Shown piece after piece: positions 15,936 to 23,251 of a stretch of DNA of 64,000 nt. Origin of the DNA: Streptomyces cyaneochromogenes (GTDB lineage Bacteria; Actinomycetota; Actinomycetes; Streptomycetales; Streptomycetaceae); the NCBI RefSeq assembly GCF_003963535.1, contig NZ_CP034539.1, positions 6,200,001 to 6,264,000 on the forward strand, read 5' to 3'. Made by a program: the position numbers and the translations under genes. Position 1 is the stretch's first letter, and each line of letters opens with the position of its first letter. Below the pieces are notes generated by a model. It searched no databases and was not told the origin of the DNA. It saw nothing but the letters and a program-made list of their open reading frames with translations.

Positions 15936-16672
15936 CGGCCGGCCTCCGCCTTCTCGCTCAGCAGCGCGAGATCGTCCTCCCGCACGAGGTCGAAGCGCAG
16001 GGCCAGGGAGACCAGGCGCTCCTTCTTACCGTTGAGGCGGGGACCACCGGCCGGCGTCGTGTCCGGAGCGGGCTTGAGGCGCAGCTTGACCGCCAGGTAG
16101 TCGATGTTCCACGCCACCGACGCCCGGGAGACCGACGGCCACAGCGGGCGGAGCCGCTCGACCAGCTCCTCGGCCGTGGGCAGCGGGGCGTGCGGCTCAC
16201 GCAGGCGCGCGGCGCAGAGGGCGACCAGGACCTGGAAGTACCGCTTGCCGCGGTCGAGCGGGAAGGCGGACGCGGTGGGCGCCCCGTCCCTCGGGCCGGG
16301 CCGGTCCAGATAGTCGTGGCGCGGGGCCCAGACGTCGAAGGTCAGCAGCTCGCTCCCGGCCGGGAGCACCACCCGCGAGAACTCGAAGGGCACGGGGGCG
16401 TCGAGCCGGCCCGGCGGGACCTTGAGGTGCTCGCCCGCGCCTTCCGGGTTCTCGACCACGTACGTCTGGGCGCTGCTCAGATTGCTGAGCCTCCAGTAGG
16501 CGCCCGCCGCCGTGATCTCTCCGGCCTCCCGGGAGACGCCCTCGTGCGCGATGACCAGGTGCGGGCCGCGCGCTCGTGCCGTACGGCCGAAGAGCAGGGA
16601 ATCACCGGGGTCGAGCTGAATGTGATCGTCCGGGCGCGTGCTGTACATGGGCACGACAATGATGCTGTGCAT
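15932..16672 (-). CDS. FHA-domain protein with C-terminal winged-helix-like region, kinase partner 1
   Basis: The 246-residue protein has an FHA-like domain at about 15-125: LLFGRTA, EGVSREAGEI, WRLSNLSSAQTYVVEN. The residue that is usually His in the FHA S-x-x-H motif is Ala here. A helical C-terminal domain (LPTAEELVERLRPLWP...VAWNIDYLAVKLRL) looks like a winged helix. FHA domains bind phosphothreonine, so it probably docks on the coupled kinase (ATGA overlap). It is a close paralogue of the gene at 18974. No membrane helix, so cytoplasmic. Confidence 0.8.
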   Translation of the reverse strand: MHSIIVVPMYSTRPDDHIQLDPGDSLLFGRTARARGPHLVIAHEGVSREAGEITAAGAYWRLSNLSSAQTYVVENPEGAGEHLKVPPGRLDAPVPFEFSRVVLPAGSELLTFDVWAPRHDYLDRPGPRDGAPTASAFPLDRGKRYFQVLVALCAARLREPHAPLPTAEELVERLRPLWPSVSRASVAWNIDYLAVKLRLKPAPDTTPAGGPRLNGKKERLVSLALRFDLVREDDLALLSEKAEAGR

Positions 16673-16808
16673 GACGGCTTCCTCCCCCGACAGAAACTGG
16701 GGTCAGGGTAGAAAGCGCATGCCGCGAAAGGCCATGGGCATGCAAAAGACGGCGTGTCGTGTGCAAGTCGTGCAGGTTTCCGCGATAACGCGGGAGGAGT
16801 GTGCGCGA

Positions 16809-16844
16809 CGGCCTCCGGCCCTCCCCCGAGGGAGCCGGAGGCCG
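16809..16844 (-). terminator. Terminator of the small secreted protein gene
   Basis: An 11-bp perfect stem (16809-16819 with 16834-16844), extended inward by CTCCC/GGGAG pairing, lies 20 bp downstream of the gene ending at 16864, on its coding strand. The remaining sequence to the FHA gene start at 16672 shows no further gene. Confidence 0.65.
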
Positions 16845-16863
16845 CGGCGGGGCCGGACGTCGG

Positions 16864-17277
16864 TCAGCAGACCGGCAGCCCCGGGATGGGCTCGTAGTTG
16901 TTGCCGCCCGACACCTTGTTCGCAGGGAAGTAACCCCAGGCGTTGTGCGAGCTGCCGGTGTCGCCCTGCGTGTAGAGCCACCAGTCGTTACGGGCGTCGC
17001 CGACGGGCGGGTTGGGGAACTCCGGGACCTTCGACTGGCAGACGAACCAGTTGTCGCCCGCGTACAGGTAGCCGATCGGCTGGCGGTAGAGGTAGACGTT
17101 CCCGCCCTGGTAGTTGTGGCAGTAGCGGGCCGTGTAGGTGCGCCCGTCGGGGTCGGTCTTCGTGCCGGCGTTCCCCCAGCAGCCGTTCGGTGCCGCGGAC
17201 GCGCCCGCCGGTGTCAGAGCGACGACGCCCGTCGCCAGTACCGCCGTCGCGCCCAGCGAGGCGAGCATGCGCTTCAT
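16864..17277 (-). CDS. Small secreted SH3-like protein
   Basis: The 137-residue protein has a signal peptide (MLASLGATAVLATGVVALTP, cut after ASA). The mature part is rich in Trp, Tyr, Gly and Cys (GDNWFVCQSK, RNDWWLYTQGD, WGYFPANKVSGGNN) and ends PGLPVC. The pattern resembles bacterial SH3-like domains of small secreted actinobacterial proteins, which often bind wall polymers. ATG 17277 has a GGAAGGAC ribosome-binding site. It lies 92 bp downstream of the second FHA-kinase cassette in the same direction. Function beyond secretion is not known. Confidence 0.72.
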   Translation of the reverse strand: MKRMLASLGATAVLATGVVALTPAGASAAPNGCWGNAGTKTDPDGRTYTARYCHNYQGGNVYLYRQPIGYLYAGDNWFVCQSKVPEFPNPPVGDARNDWWLYTQGDTGSSHNAWGYFPANKVSGGNNYEPIPGLPVC

Positions 17278-17352
17278 GGTCGGTGTCCTTCCGGTCCTGC
17301 CACCCCCGTTGGTGGACAGGACCACGGTGCCGCCGGCCGGTCGCGCGCGGTA

Positions 17353-17368
17353 CCTGAGAACTCTCAGG
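17353..17368 (-). promoter_or_regulatory. CCTGAG-AACT-CTCAGG inverted repeat
   Basis: A 6-bp inverted repeat sits just after the kinase stop codon and 76 bp upstream of the small secreted protein gene. It could be a weak hairpin or an operator for a response regulator recognising CTCAGG-type sequences. Evidence is only the symmetry and position. Confidence 0.25.
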
Positions 17369-17369
17369 G

Positions 17370-18977
17370 TCACTGCTTGCCCGGCGGCGTGTACTCCTTG
17401 AGGTGGTGAGCGACGCGGGCGGCGTAGTCGCGGTACTTCGGGGGAACCCCGCCCGCGTTGTTCACCACCTTGGTCGACGTCCGGTACGCGGCCGCCAGCA
17501 GAACCCGGCGGTCGCCGGACAGGCCCTTCTGGTCGAGGAGCGGTTCCATGTAGCAGAGGTAGCGGCCCACGGCCGGGATGGACTCGGCGGGGGAGAGGGG
17601 CGGCTTGGGGGTCTCCTTCGCGGGGACGCCGTCCGCGCGGATCCACCAGCGCAGCAGGCTCGGCGTCCAGCGCGCGATCCCGTACTCGCCCTCCTCGCCC
17701 ACGGACGGGTCGGACAGGTCCGGGTCGAAGTCGCTCTCCGCCTTCAGCAGGGCGGCGATCAGCGCGGGCGTGACCTCCGGCTGGACGCAGTCGTGGGCGG
17801 AGTCGACGATCAGCCGGCGGTAGGCCACCGGGACGCCCTTGTCCGTGCGGAGTTCGGAGGCGCCGTAGGTGGCGGCCGTGACCTTCGTGGTCCCGGCGCC
17901 CGAGGCCCCGGCCCCGCTCCCTCGCGCGTCGGTGTCCGTCCAGTTGCTGACGCCGTAGCCGAGCGCGGCCACCGCCACCACGGCGGTCGCCGCCGCCAGC
18001 ACCGTCGTACGGCGGGAGCGGCGCCCGCGCAGGGCCCGCGGCAGCCGCGGTGAGCGGCCGGTGCCCGCCGCGGCCTCCACCCGCCGCAGCAGGTCCCGCG
18101 TGCCGACCCGGTCGGCGTGTGTGCGGGTCAGGCAGTCGCGCACGATCTCCCGCCAGTCGTCCGGGAGTTCGGGCGACAACCGCAGGTCGTCGGTGCCGCG
18201 GGCGTACGCGGCGGCCGCGTCGCGGCGGGCCGTCGGGGTGGCCCCCGGCAGCGGGAAGGAGCCGGTCAGGAGCAGGTGCGCCAGGACACCGAAGGCCCAG
18301 ACGTCCGCCGAGGGGCGGATCCGGCGGCCCCGCTCGCCGATCTCGGACCAGAGCAGCTCGGGCGGCGTGTAGTCGGGCGTGGAGAAGGCGTGCGTGTACG
18401 CGTGCGTGCCCTCCATCTCCGCGGCCATGTTGAAGTCGGCGAGCCGCGCCGAACCGTCCGCCATCAGCAGCACGTTGGCCGGCTTCAGGTCGCCGTGCAC
18501 CCAGCCGGCGTGGTGCAGCTGCGCCAGCCCCTCGCAGATCTGCGCGAGCAGGGCGGGCCCGGCGGCGGGACGGGGGTCGGCCGCGAGGAGCGCGGACAGG
18601 GAGCCCTCCGCCTTCTCCAGTACGAGGACGGTGGCGCCGTCGAGGGCGGGGCGGGCCGGGTCGTCGACGGTGAGGGTGTCGTACATCCGGATCAGCCGCG
18701 GCTGCTTCAGCCGACGGTGCAACTCGACCTCGCGGTCGACGAGTTCGCGCAGGTGGGTGAGTTGGCGCGGGGTTCCGGTGCCGGTCGGCAGGAACTTCAG
18801 GGCGGCCGTCCTCGGAAGGGCCTCGGCGTCTGCGGCACGGCTCGCGAGGGCCTCGTCGTCGCCGACGCGCCTGGCCTCGTACACGCTCCCGAACGCCCCC
18901 GTGGCGATCGGCTCCCGCACCTCCCACACGCCCACCCGGTACCCCTTGGGCACCGGCACGGCGTACGGCTCGGTCAC
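17370..18977 (-). CDS. Transmembrane Ser/Thr kinase-like protein with lytic-transglycosylase-like outside domain
   Basis: The 535-residue protein has a kinase fold (about 12-300): ATGAFGSVY, Lys61 in AALKF, HGDLKPAN (161-168), DFN (181-183), PPE. As in its paralogue at 14541, the HRD arginine and DFG glycine are replaced. One membrane helix (325-345) is followed by an extracellular domain (392-535). Its LLKAESDFDPDLSD and EEGEYGIARWTPSLL segments resemble soluble lytic transglycosylases, with Glu414 at the catalytic position. It may cut or merely bind glycan strands. The GTG start overlaps the FHA gene by four bases (GTGA). Inferred role: wall sensing with signalling through the FHA partner. 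Confidence 0.85.
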   Translation of the reverse strand: MTEPYAVPVPKGYRVGVWEVREPIATGAFGSVYEARRVGDDEALASRAADAEALPRTAALKFLPTGTGTPRQLTHLRELVDREVELHRRLKQPRLIRMYDTLTVDDPARPALDGATVLVLEKAEGSLSALLAADPRPAAGPALLAQICEGLAQLHHAGWVHGDLKPANVLLMADGSARLADFNMAAEMEGTHAYTHAFSTPDYTPPELLWSEIGERGRRIRPSADVWAFGVLAHLLLTGSFPLPGATPTARRDAAAAYARGTDDLRLSPELPDDWREIVRDCLTRTHADRVGTRDLLRRVEAAAGTGRSPRLPRALRGRRSRRTTVLAAATAVVAVAALGYGVSNWTDTDARGSGAGASGAGTTKVTAATYGASELRTDKGVPVAYRRLIVDSAHDCVQPEVTPALIAALLKAESDFDPDLSDPSVGEEGEYGIARWTPSLLRWWIRADGVPAKETPKPPLSPAESIPAVGRYLCYMEPLLDQKGLSGDRRVLLAAAYRTSTKVVNNAGGVPPKYRDYAARVAHHLKEYTPPGKQ

Positions 18978-19720
18978 CGGGCCACCCGGCGCGGCACCGG
19001 CTCCGTCAGGACGACCAGGTCGTCCTCTCGTACGAGATCGAAGCGCAGCGCCAGCGAGACCAGCGACTCCTTCTTGCCGTTGAGGCGCGGGCCGGTGTCC
19101 GCCTCCTCCGGGCCCGGCTTGAGCCGCAGCTTCACCGCGAGATAGTCGATGTTCCACTGCACGGAAGTGCGGGACGCGGCCGGCCAGTTGGGTCGCAGCC
19201 GGTCGACGACCTGGTCGACGGTGGGCAGCGCGGCATGCGGTTCGCCGCGCAGGCGGGGCTCGCACAGGGCGGCCAGCACCGCGAAGTACCGCTTGGTGCG
19301 GTCGACGGAGAAGGCGGGCGCGGTGGTGGCGCCGTCCAGGCCGTCCGCGCTGCGGTAGTCGTGCCGCGGCGCCCACACCTGGATCGCCAGCAGATCGCCG
19401 GCCGCGGGCAGCACGATCCGCGAGAACTCGAAGGGCACCGGTGCGTCCAGCCGCCCCGGCCCGACCTTGATGTGCTCGCCCGCGCCCTCCGGGTTCTCGA
19501 CGACGTACGTCTGCTCCCGGCTGAGGTTGCTGAGTATCCAGAAGGCGCCCTGGGCGGTGATCTCACCGGCTCTGCGGGACACGCCTTCGTGCGCGATCGC
19601 GAGGTCGTTGCCGGAATCGGAACGCCCGAAGCTCAGCCGCTCGCCGGGCGCCATACGGATCTGGGTGCGGTGGTTCTCGTCCTCCGTGGTCGGCGGAGGT
19701 ACCACGATGATGCTGTACAA
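18974..19720 (-). CDS. FHA-domain protein with C-terminal winged-helix-like region, kinase partner 2
   Basis: The 248-residue protein is a clear paralogue of the one at 15932, sharing HEGVSRxAGEIT, TYVVENPEGAGEH and PVPFEFSR stretches and the C-terminal NIDYLAVKLRLKP. The FHA core (LSFGRSDSGNDL; EGVSRRAGEI) again lacks the usual histidine. A C-terminal helical domain ends in LNGKKESLVSLALRFDLVRE. It is first in a cassette with the kinase (GTGA overlap) and probably the secreted protein at 16864. Likely cytoplasmic, reading kinase phosphorylation; direct DNA binding by the winged-helix-like part is speculative. Confidence 0.8.
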   Translation of the reverse strand: MYSIIVVPPPTTEDENHRTQIRMAPGERLSFGRSDSGNDLAIAHEGVSRRAGEITAQGAFWILSNLSREQTYVVENPEGAGEHIKVGPGRLDAPVPFEFSRIVLPAAGDLLAIQVWAPRHDYRSADGLDGATTAPAFSVDRTKRYFAVLAALCEPRLRGEPHAALPTVDQVVDRLRPNWPAASRTSVQWNIDYLAVKLRLKPGPEEADTGPRLNGKKESLVSLALRFDLVREDDLVVLTEPVPRRVAR

Positions 19721-19769
19721 GGTGCGTCTCCCCGTGCCTGACGGCTACCCACGTCAGAGTAGGGCGACG

Positions 19770-19817
19770 CAGCCGGGCCGTGCCCCCCTCATACGGGTGA
19801 GACACGGCCCTCGGCTG
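19770..19817 (-). terminator. Terminator of the proline-rich membrane protein gene
   Basis: Stem GGGCCGTG (19775-19782) pairs with CACGGCCC (19803-19810) and extends outward through CAGCC/GGCTG with a small bulge. It lies between the end of the gene at 19848 and the start of the FHA gene, both on the minus strand. Confidence 0.6.
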
Positions 19818-19847
19818 CTATTGGCGTGAACTGAGCCCTGAGGGTGC

Positions 19848-20480
19848 TCAGTAACGCGGGCGGCTGAACCAGGCGGTGGCGGCGCTGTTGACCATCGACG
19901 CGAGGATGACACCGGCGATGGCGAGCGAGATGAGACCACCGAAGGTGGCGGAACCGTTCGCACCGTTCACGATGTTGAGGATGCCACCGAGGATCATCAG
20001 CGACGCGTACACGATCGTCGTGATGCGGATGCCGTTGCCACCGTTCTTGAACTTGACGCCCAGGAAGATGGAGAGGGCGCCCAGACCCACCAGGAGGGCC
20101 GCGGCCAGGAAGCCGAGGCCCGCCAGCGCGTCGGTGTCGTCACCGGAGCCGACGCCGTTGGACAGGTCCTGGGCGGCGCCGACGGCGATGCCGGCGATGA
20201 GGCCGAAGAGGATCTGGAAGCCGGAGAGGATGAAGAGCAGCACACGGGCCGTCTTCATCAGGCCGGGCATCTCCACCGGCATCACGTTGCCGCCCGGGTA
20301 GCCGGGGTAGGCGGGCTGCTGCGGAGCGCCCTGCGGGTAGCCGTAGCCGGGCGGCTGCTGCTGGGGAGCGCCCTGCGGGTAGCCGTAGCCGGGCTGGCCC
20401 TGGGGGGCCTGCGGCGGGTAGCCGGGCTGCTGGCCCTGGGGCGGCGGGCCGTAGGGGTTGTTCGGGTCGCCGAAACTCAT
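19848..20480 (-). CDS. Four-helix membrane protein with Pro/Gly/Gln/Tyr-rich N-terminus
   Basis: The 210-residue protein starts with about 65 residues of low-complexity GYPQGAPQQQ-like repeats. Four hydrophobic helices follow (VLLFILSGFQILFGLIAGIAV; LGFLAAALLVGLGALSIFLGV; TIVYASLMILGGILNIV; ISLAIAGVILASMVNS). Such proline-rich membrane proteins are common in actinobacteria, and the N-terminus may bind WW/SH3-like partners or condense; no specific role is known. ATG 20480 has a GGAGGAAAG ribosome-binding site. It diverges from folD. Confidence 0.75.
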   Translation of the reverse strand: MSFGDPNNPYGPPPQGQQPGYPPQAPQGQPGYGYPQGAPQQQPPGYGYPQGAPQQPAYPGYPGGNVMPVEMPGLMKTARVLLFILSGFQILFGLIAGIAVGAAQDLSNGVGSGDDTDALAGLGFLAAALLVGLGALSIFLGVKFKNGGNGIRITTIVYASLMILGGILNIVNGANGSATFGGLISLAIAGVILASMVNSAATAWFSRPRY

Positions 20481-20747
20481 GGCGGTCTTTCCTCCGTTGT
20501 CCGAGTGCGGGGACGCGCGGCACGGTTCGGAGGAAGGGCTTCGGATGCGGTTGTCCCCCCGGTACTGCCCGCGGCACTGCCGTCACATCGTTCTTTAGTG
20601 TGCTCTTACTTGTCCAGCCGCATTCCGTATGTGTTGTGCAAGTGCAACATCACTGATCATGAGTGGATACGGGTGGAGATACGGCCGCGCAGGCCACGGA
20701 GGACCCGGATTGGAACCGGGAGGGCGTCATCCGGGAGGATGGGGGCC
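20481..20747. promoter_or_regulatory. Divergent region before folD
   Basis: This 267-bp gap between divergent genes holds a TGTTG-N8-CAACA inverted repeat (20632-20649) about 100 bp before folD. No further gene or clear promoter pair was identified. Confidence 0.3.
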
Positions 20748-21602
20748 ATGACCGCCCAGATTCTCGATGGCAAGGCCACCGCAGCCGCGATCAAGTCCGA
20801 CCTGACCGCCCGCGTGGCGGCGCTGAAGGAGAAGGGCGTCACGCCCGGCCTCGGCACGATCCTGGTCGGGAACGACCCCGGCAGCCAGAAGTACGTCGCC
20901 GGCAAGCACCGCGACTGCGCCGAAGTCGGCATCGCCTCCATCCAGCGCGAGCTGCCGGCCACGGCGACCCAGGAGGCGATCGAGGCGGTCGTCCGCGAGC
21001 TGAACGAGGATCCGGCCTGCACCGGCTACATCGTCCAGCTGCCGCTGCCCAAGGGCATCGACGAGAACCGCATCCTCGAACTGATGGACCCGGACAAGGA
21101 CGCCGACGGGCTCCACCCGATGAACCTCGGCCGCCTGGTCCTGAACGAGCCGGCCCCGCTGCCCTGCACCCCCAACGGCGTCCTCACCCTGCTCCGCCGC
21201 TACGGCGTCGAGATCAAGGGCGCCGAGGTCGTGGTCGTGGGCCGCGGTGTCACCATCGGCCGCCCGATGCCGCTGCTGCTGACCCGGCGCAGCGAGAACG
21301 CGACCGTGACCCAGTGCCACACCGGCACGCGGGACCTGTCGGCGCACCTGCGGGGCGCGGACATCATCGTCGCGGCCGCGGGCTCCGCCCACCTGATCCG
21401 CCCGGAGGACGTGAAGCCGGGCGCGGCCGTCCTCGACGTCGGTGTCTCGCGCAACGCCGAGGGCAAGATCGTGGGCGATGTCCACCCCGGCGTCGCCGAG
21501 GTGGCCGGCTGGATCTCCCCGAACCCCGGCGGCGTGGGCCCGATGACCCGGGCGCAGCTGCTGGTCAACGTGGTCGAGGCGGCGGAGCGCAGTGTCGGTT
21601 GA
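20748..21602 (+). CDS. folD: Methylenetetrahydrofolate dehydrogenase/cyclohydrolase
   Basis: FolD interconverts 5,10-methylene-THF and 10-formyl-THF with NADP, feeding purN and purH in this window. The 284-residue protein has normal length and motifs: YVAGKHRDCAEVG with the catalytic Lys, VQLPLPKGID, DVDGLHP-like DADGLHPMN, the NADP loop GRGVTIGRPM and C-terminal PNPGGVGPMT. ATG 20748 is preferred over 20739 because the GGGAGG ribosome-binding site then has a spacing of about 9. The DUF3017 gene overlaps its last 11 bp. Confidence 0.96.
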   Translation: MTAQILDGKATAAAIKSDLTARVAALKEKGVTPGLGTILVGNDPGSQKYVAGKHRDCAEVGIASIQRELPATATQEAIEAVVRELNEDPACTGYIVQLPLPKGIDENRILELMDPDKDADGLHPMNLGRLVLNEPAPLPCTPNGVLTLLRRYGVEIKGAEVVVVGRGVTIGRPMPLLLTRRSENATVTQCHTGTRDLSAHLRGADIIVAAAGSAHLIRPEDVKPGAAVLDVGVSRNAEGKIVGDVHPGVAEVAGWISPNPGGVGPMTRAQLLVNVVEAAERSVG

Positions 21603-22143
21603 GGGCACCGCCGGGAGGGCGGAGGACACCGTGCGGACGGACGGCACCGCCGAGGCGGAGGATGCCGCCGGGGCGCAGGACGCCGCCGGTGCGGACGACG
21701 AGATCGAGGTCCGGGACCCGGTGAGCGCCCCGGACGTGGACGGTGTGCCCCGGCGCACCACCCGCCGCTTCCCGCTGTTCACGAGGGACACGGCCCGCCC
21801 CGAGGGCGGCGGCCGGGCCGCCGCCGGTGACGCGCCCGCGCCCGCCCGGCAGTGGCCCGTCCTCCTCGTCCTCGGCCTGGTCGGGGTCGGCCTGCTGATC
21901 ACCGCGCTCGACGTGTTCCGCGTCGGCACGCTGGTGATCGGCGGCGCCCTGCTGGCCGGAGCGGTGCTGCGGTGGCTCCTGCCGAGCGTCGGCATGCTCG
22001 CGGTACGTTCCCGCTTCACGGACATCGCGACGTACGGCGTGCTGGGCCTGGTGATCGTGCTGCTGGCGCTGATGGCCCAGCCGGATCCGTTGCTGAAGGT
22101 GCCGTTCCTGAAGGACGCGCTGCATTTCACGGTGGACAGCTGA
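21592..22143 (+). CDS. DUF3017 membrane protein
   Basis: The 183-residue protein has an acidic disordered N-terminus (about 85 residues) and three membrane helices (WPVLLVLGLVGVGLLITALDV; LVIGGALLAGAVLRWLLP; YGVLGLVIVLLALMA). DUF3017 proteins regularly follow folD in actinobacteria, but their function is unknown. The GTG at 21592 overlaps folD by 11 bp, so they form an operon ended by the hairpin at 22156-22199. Confidence 0.85.
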   Translation: MSVEGTAGRAEDTVRTDGTAEAEDAAGAQDAAGADDEIEVRDPVSAPDVDGVPRRTTRRFPLFTRDTARPEGGGRAAAGDAPAPARQWPVLLVLGLVGVGLLITALDVFRVGTLVIGGALLAGAVLRWLLPSVGMLAVRSRFTDIATYGVLGLVIVLLALMAQPDPLLKVPFLKDALHFTVDS

Positions 22144-22155
22144 CGCCCTGCGCAT

Positions 22156-22199
22156 GACGGCGGCCCGTTCTCTCCCCCGAGCAAGGACGGGCCGCCGTC
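22156..22199 (+). terminator. folD operon terminator
   Basis: A perfect 13-bp stem (22156-22168 with 22187-22199) with an 18-nt loop lies 13 bp after the DUF3017 gene. It is followed by TCTGTG. Confidence 0.75.
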
Positions 22200-22350
22200 T
22201 GTGTCCACAGTCGGGCACGGTGTAGGGGCTGTTCAACGGCTGTCAGTGCGCTGTGGCACGGAGGTGACCGTTCCGCTACGTGGGGTCCGTCGGGGAACCA
22301 AGGCGCCGTCCCGTGTCGTCACCCGATCGGGTCTGGTTCGGAGGTGAGCG

Positions 22351-22830
22351 ATGAGTTCCTGGCAGCCGCTGCCCGACGAGTTGCCGCCGGAGGTGCGGCA
22401 CTTCGTGGAGCAGTTGCGGCAGCTCAAGGACCGCACGGGCCTGAGCCTGGCGTCGCTGGGCGCGCGCACCGCGTACAGCAAGTCCTCCTGGCAGCGGTAC
22501 CTGAACGCCACCCAGCCCCCGCCCCGGCAGGCGGTCGTGGCGCTGTGCCGGGTGGCGGCGATCGGCAAGGAGGAGGCCGAACGCTTCGGGGTGCGGTGGG
22601 AACTGGCGGTGCAGGCGTGGCCGAAGCCGGTGACGGCGCAGCCGGAGTCCGAGCCGGAGTCCGAGCCGGCGGAGGGGGCCGACGAGTACGAGGACGACCC
22701 CACCCTGCCCTGGTGGGACGCGCCGCCGAAGTCGGCGGAGCCGCCCTCGCGCCGGTTGCTGGTGGTCGCGGTGGTGCTTGTCGTGGCGCTGGCGTTGACG
22801 GCGCTGATCGGGGCCGTTGCGCTGGGGTGA
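22351..22830 (+). CDS. Xre-like HTH protein with one C-terminal membrane helix
   Basis: The 159-residue protein has an N-terminal helix-turn-helix (LRQLKDRTGLSLASLGARTAYSK...WQRYLN, residues 22-55), an acidic linker with a repeated PESE motif, and a C-terminal membrane helix (LLVVAVVLVVALALTALIGAV). It closely resembles the N-terminus of the next gene's protein. The ATG follows GGAGGTGAGCG. It is likely a membrane-anchored regulator or a partner of its paralogue; no target is known. Confidence 0.75.
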   Translation: MSSWQPLPDELPPEVRHFVEQLRQLKDRTGLSLASLGARTAYSKSSWQRYLNATQPPPRQAVVALCRVAAIGKEEAERFGVRWELAVQAWPKPVTAQPESEPESEPAEGADEYEDDPTLPWWDAPPKSAEPPSRRLLVVAVVLVVALALTALIGAVALG

Positions 22831-23251
22831 GCCGGGCGGGACGACGGTGCCGGATCTGCCCGAATGAATCGCATGTGACGCACGTGATCATTTATGTGCG
22901 TTCTGTGTGGCGATGTGTTGACAAGTTCGCGGATTTGCAAGGAAGTCGTTCGGTAACCGGGCTAGCGTGGTCGATCGGGACAGTCCGGGGCGTCCCCTAT
23001 CTAGCAAGGGCTTACTGCCAGGGTTGTGTCGGCTGGAGAGGGAAGCCGGTGGAACACTGGACGCCATCCGGCGGGCGTGCAACGGTGCATGCCCACCGTC
23101 ACAATGCTCCCGTGCGCCCCCACCCCGGGAACTGAGATCCTTACTGGGCGCATCCCTGTGGGTAGCCAGAACGGGGACTCGGCAAAGGGCACCACGCGCG
23201 GGGGAAACGCGAGAAACACCAGCACGAACCGGGGGGAAGAGGGGGGAAGCA
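22831..23251 (+). promoter_or_regulatory. 421-bp region before the Xre/DUF2690 gene
   Basis: No credible gene is seen in this gap. It contains a TTGACA hexamer (22918-22923) without an obvious matching -10 box, and a hairpin-capable GGCTGGAGAGGGAAGCC tract (about 23031-23047). Long 5' regions of this size can hide regulatory RNA; no known riboswitch class was recognised. Confidence 0.3.

Noticed and set aside
22344..23135. 263-codon frame overlapping the gene at 22351
   Set aside because: It is another reading frame of the same region, without motifs; the 22351 frame has the ribosome-binding site and the helix-turn-helix.
22831..23251. Known riboswitch in the long leader of the DUF2690 gene
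   Set aside because: The leader was scanned for c-di-AMP, cobalamin and other familiar patterns; no conserved core was recognised.
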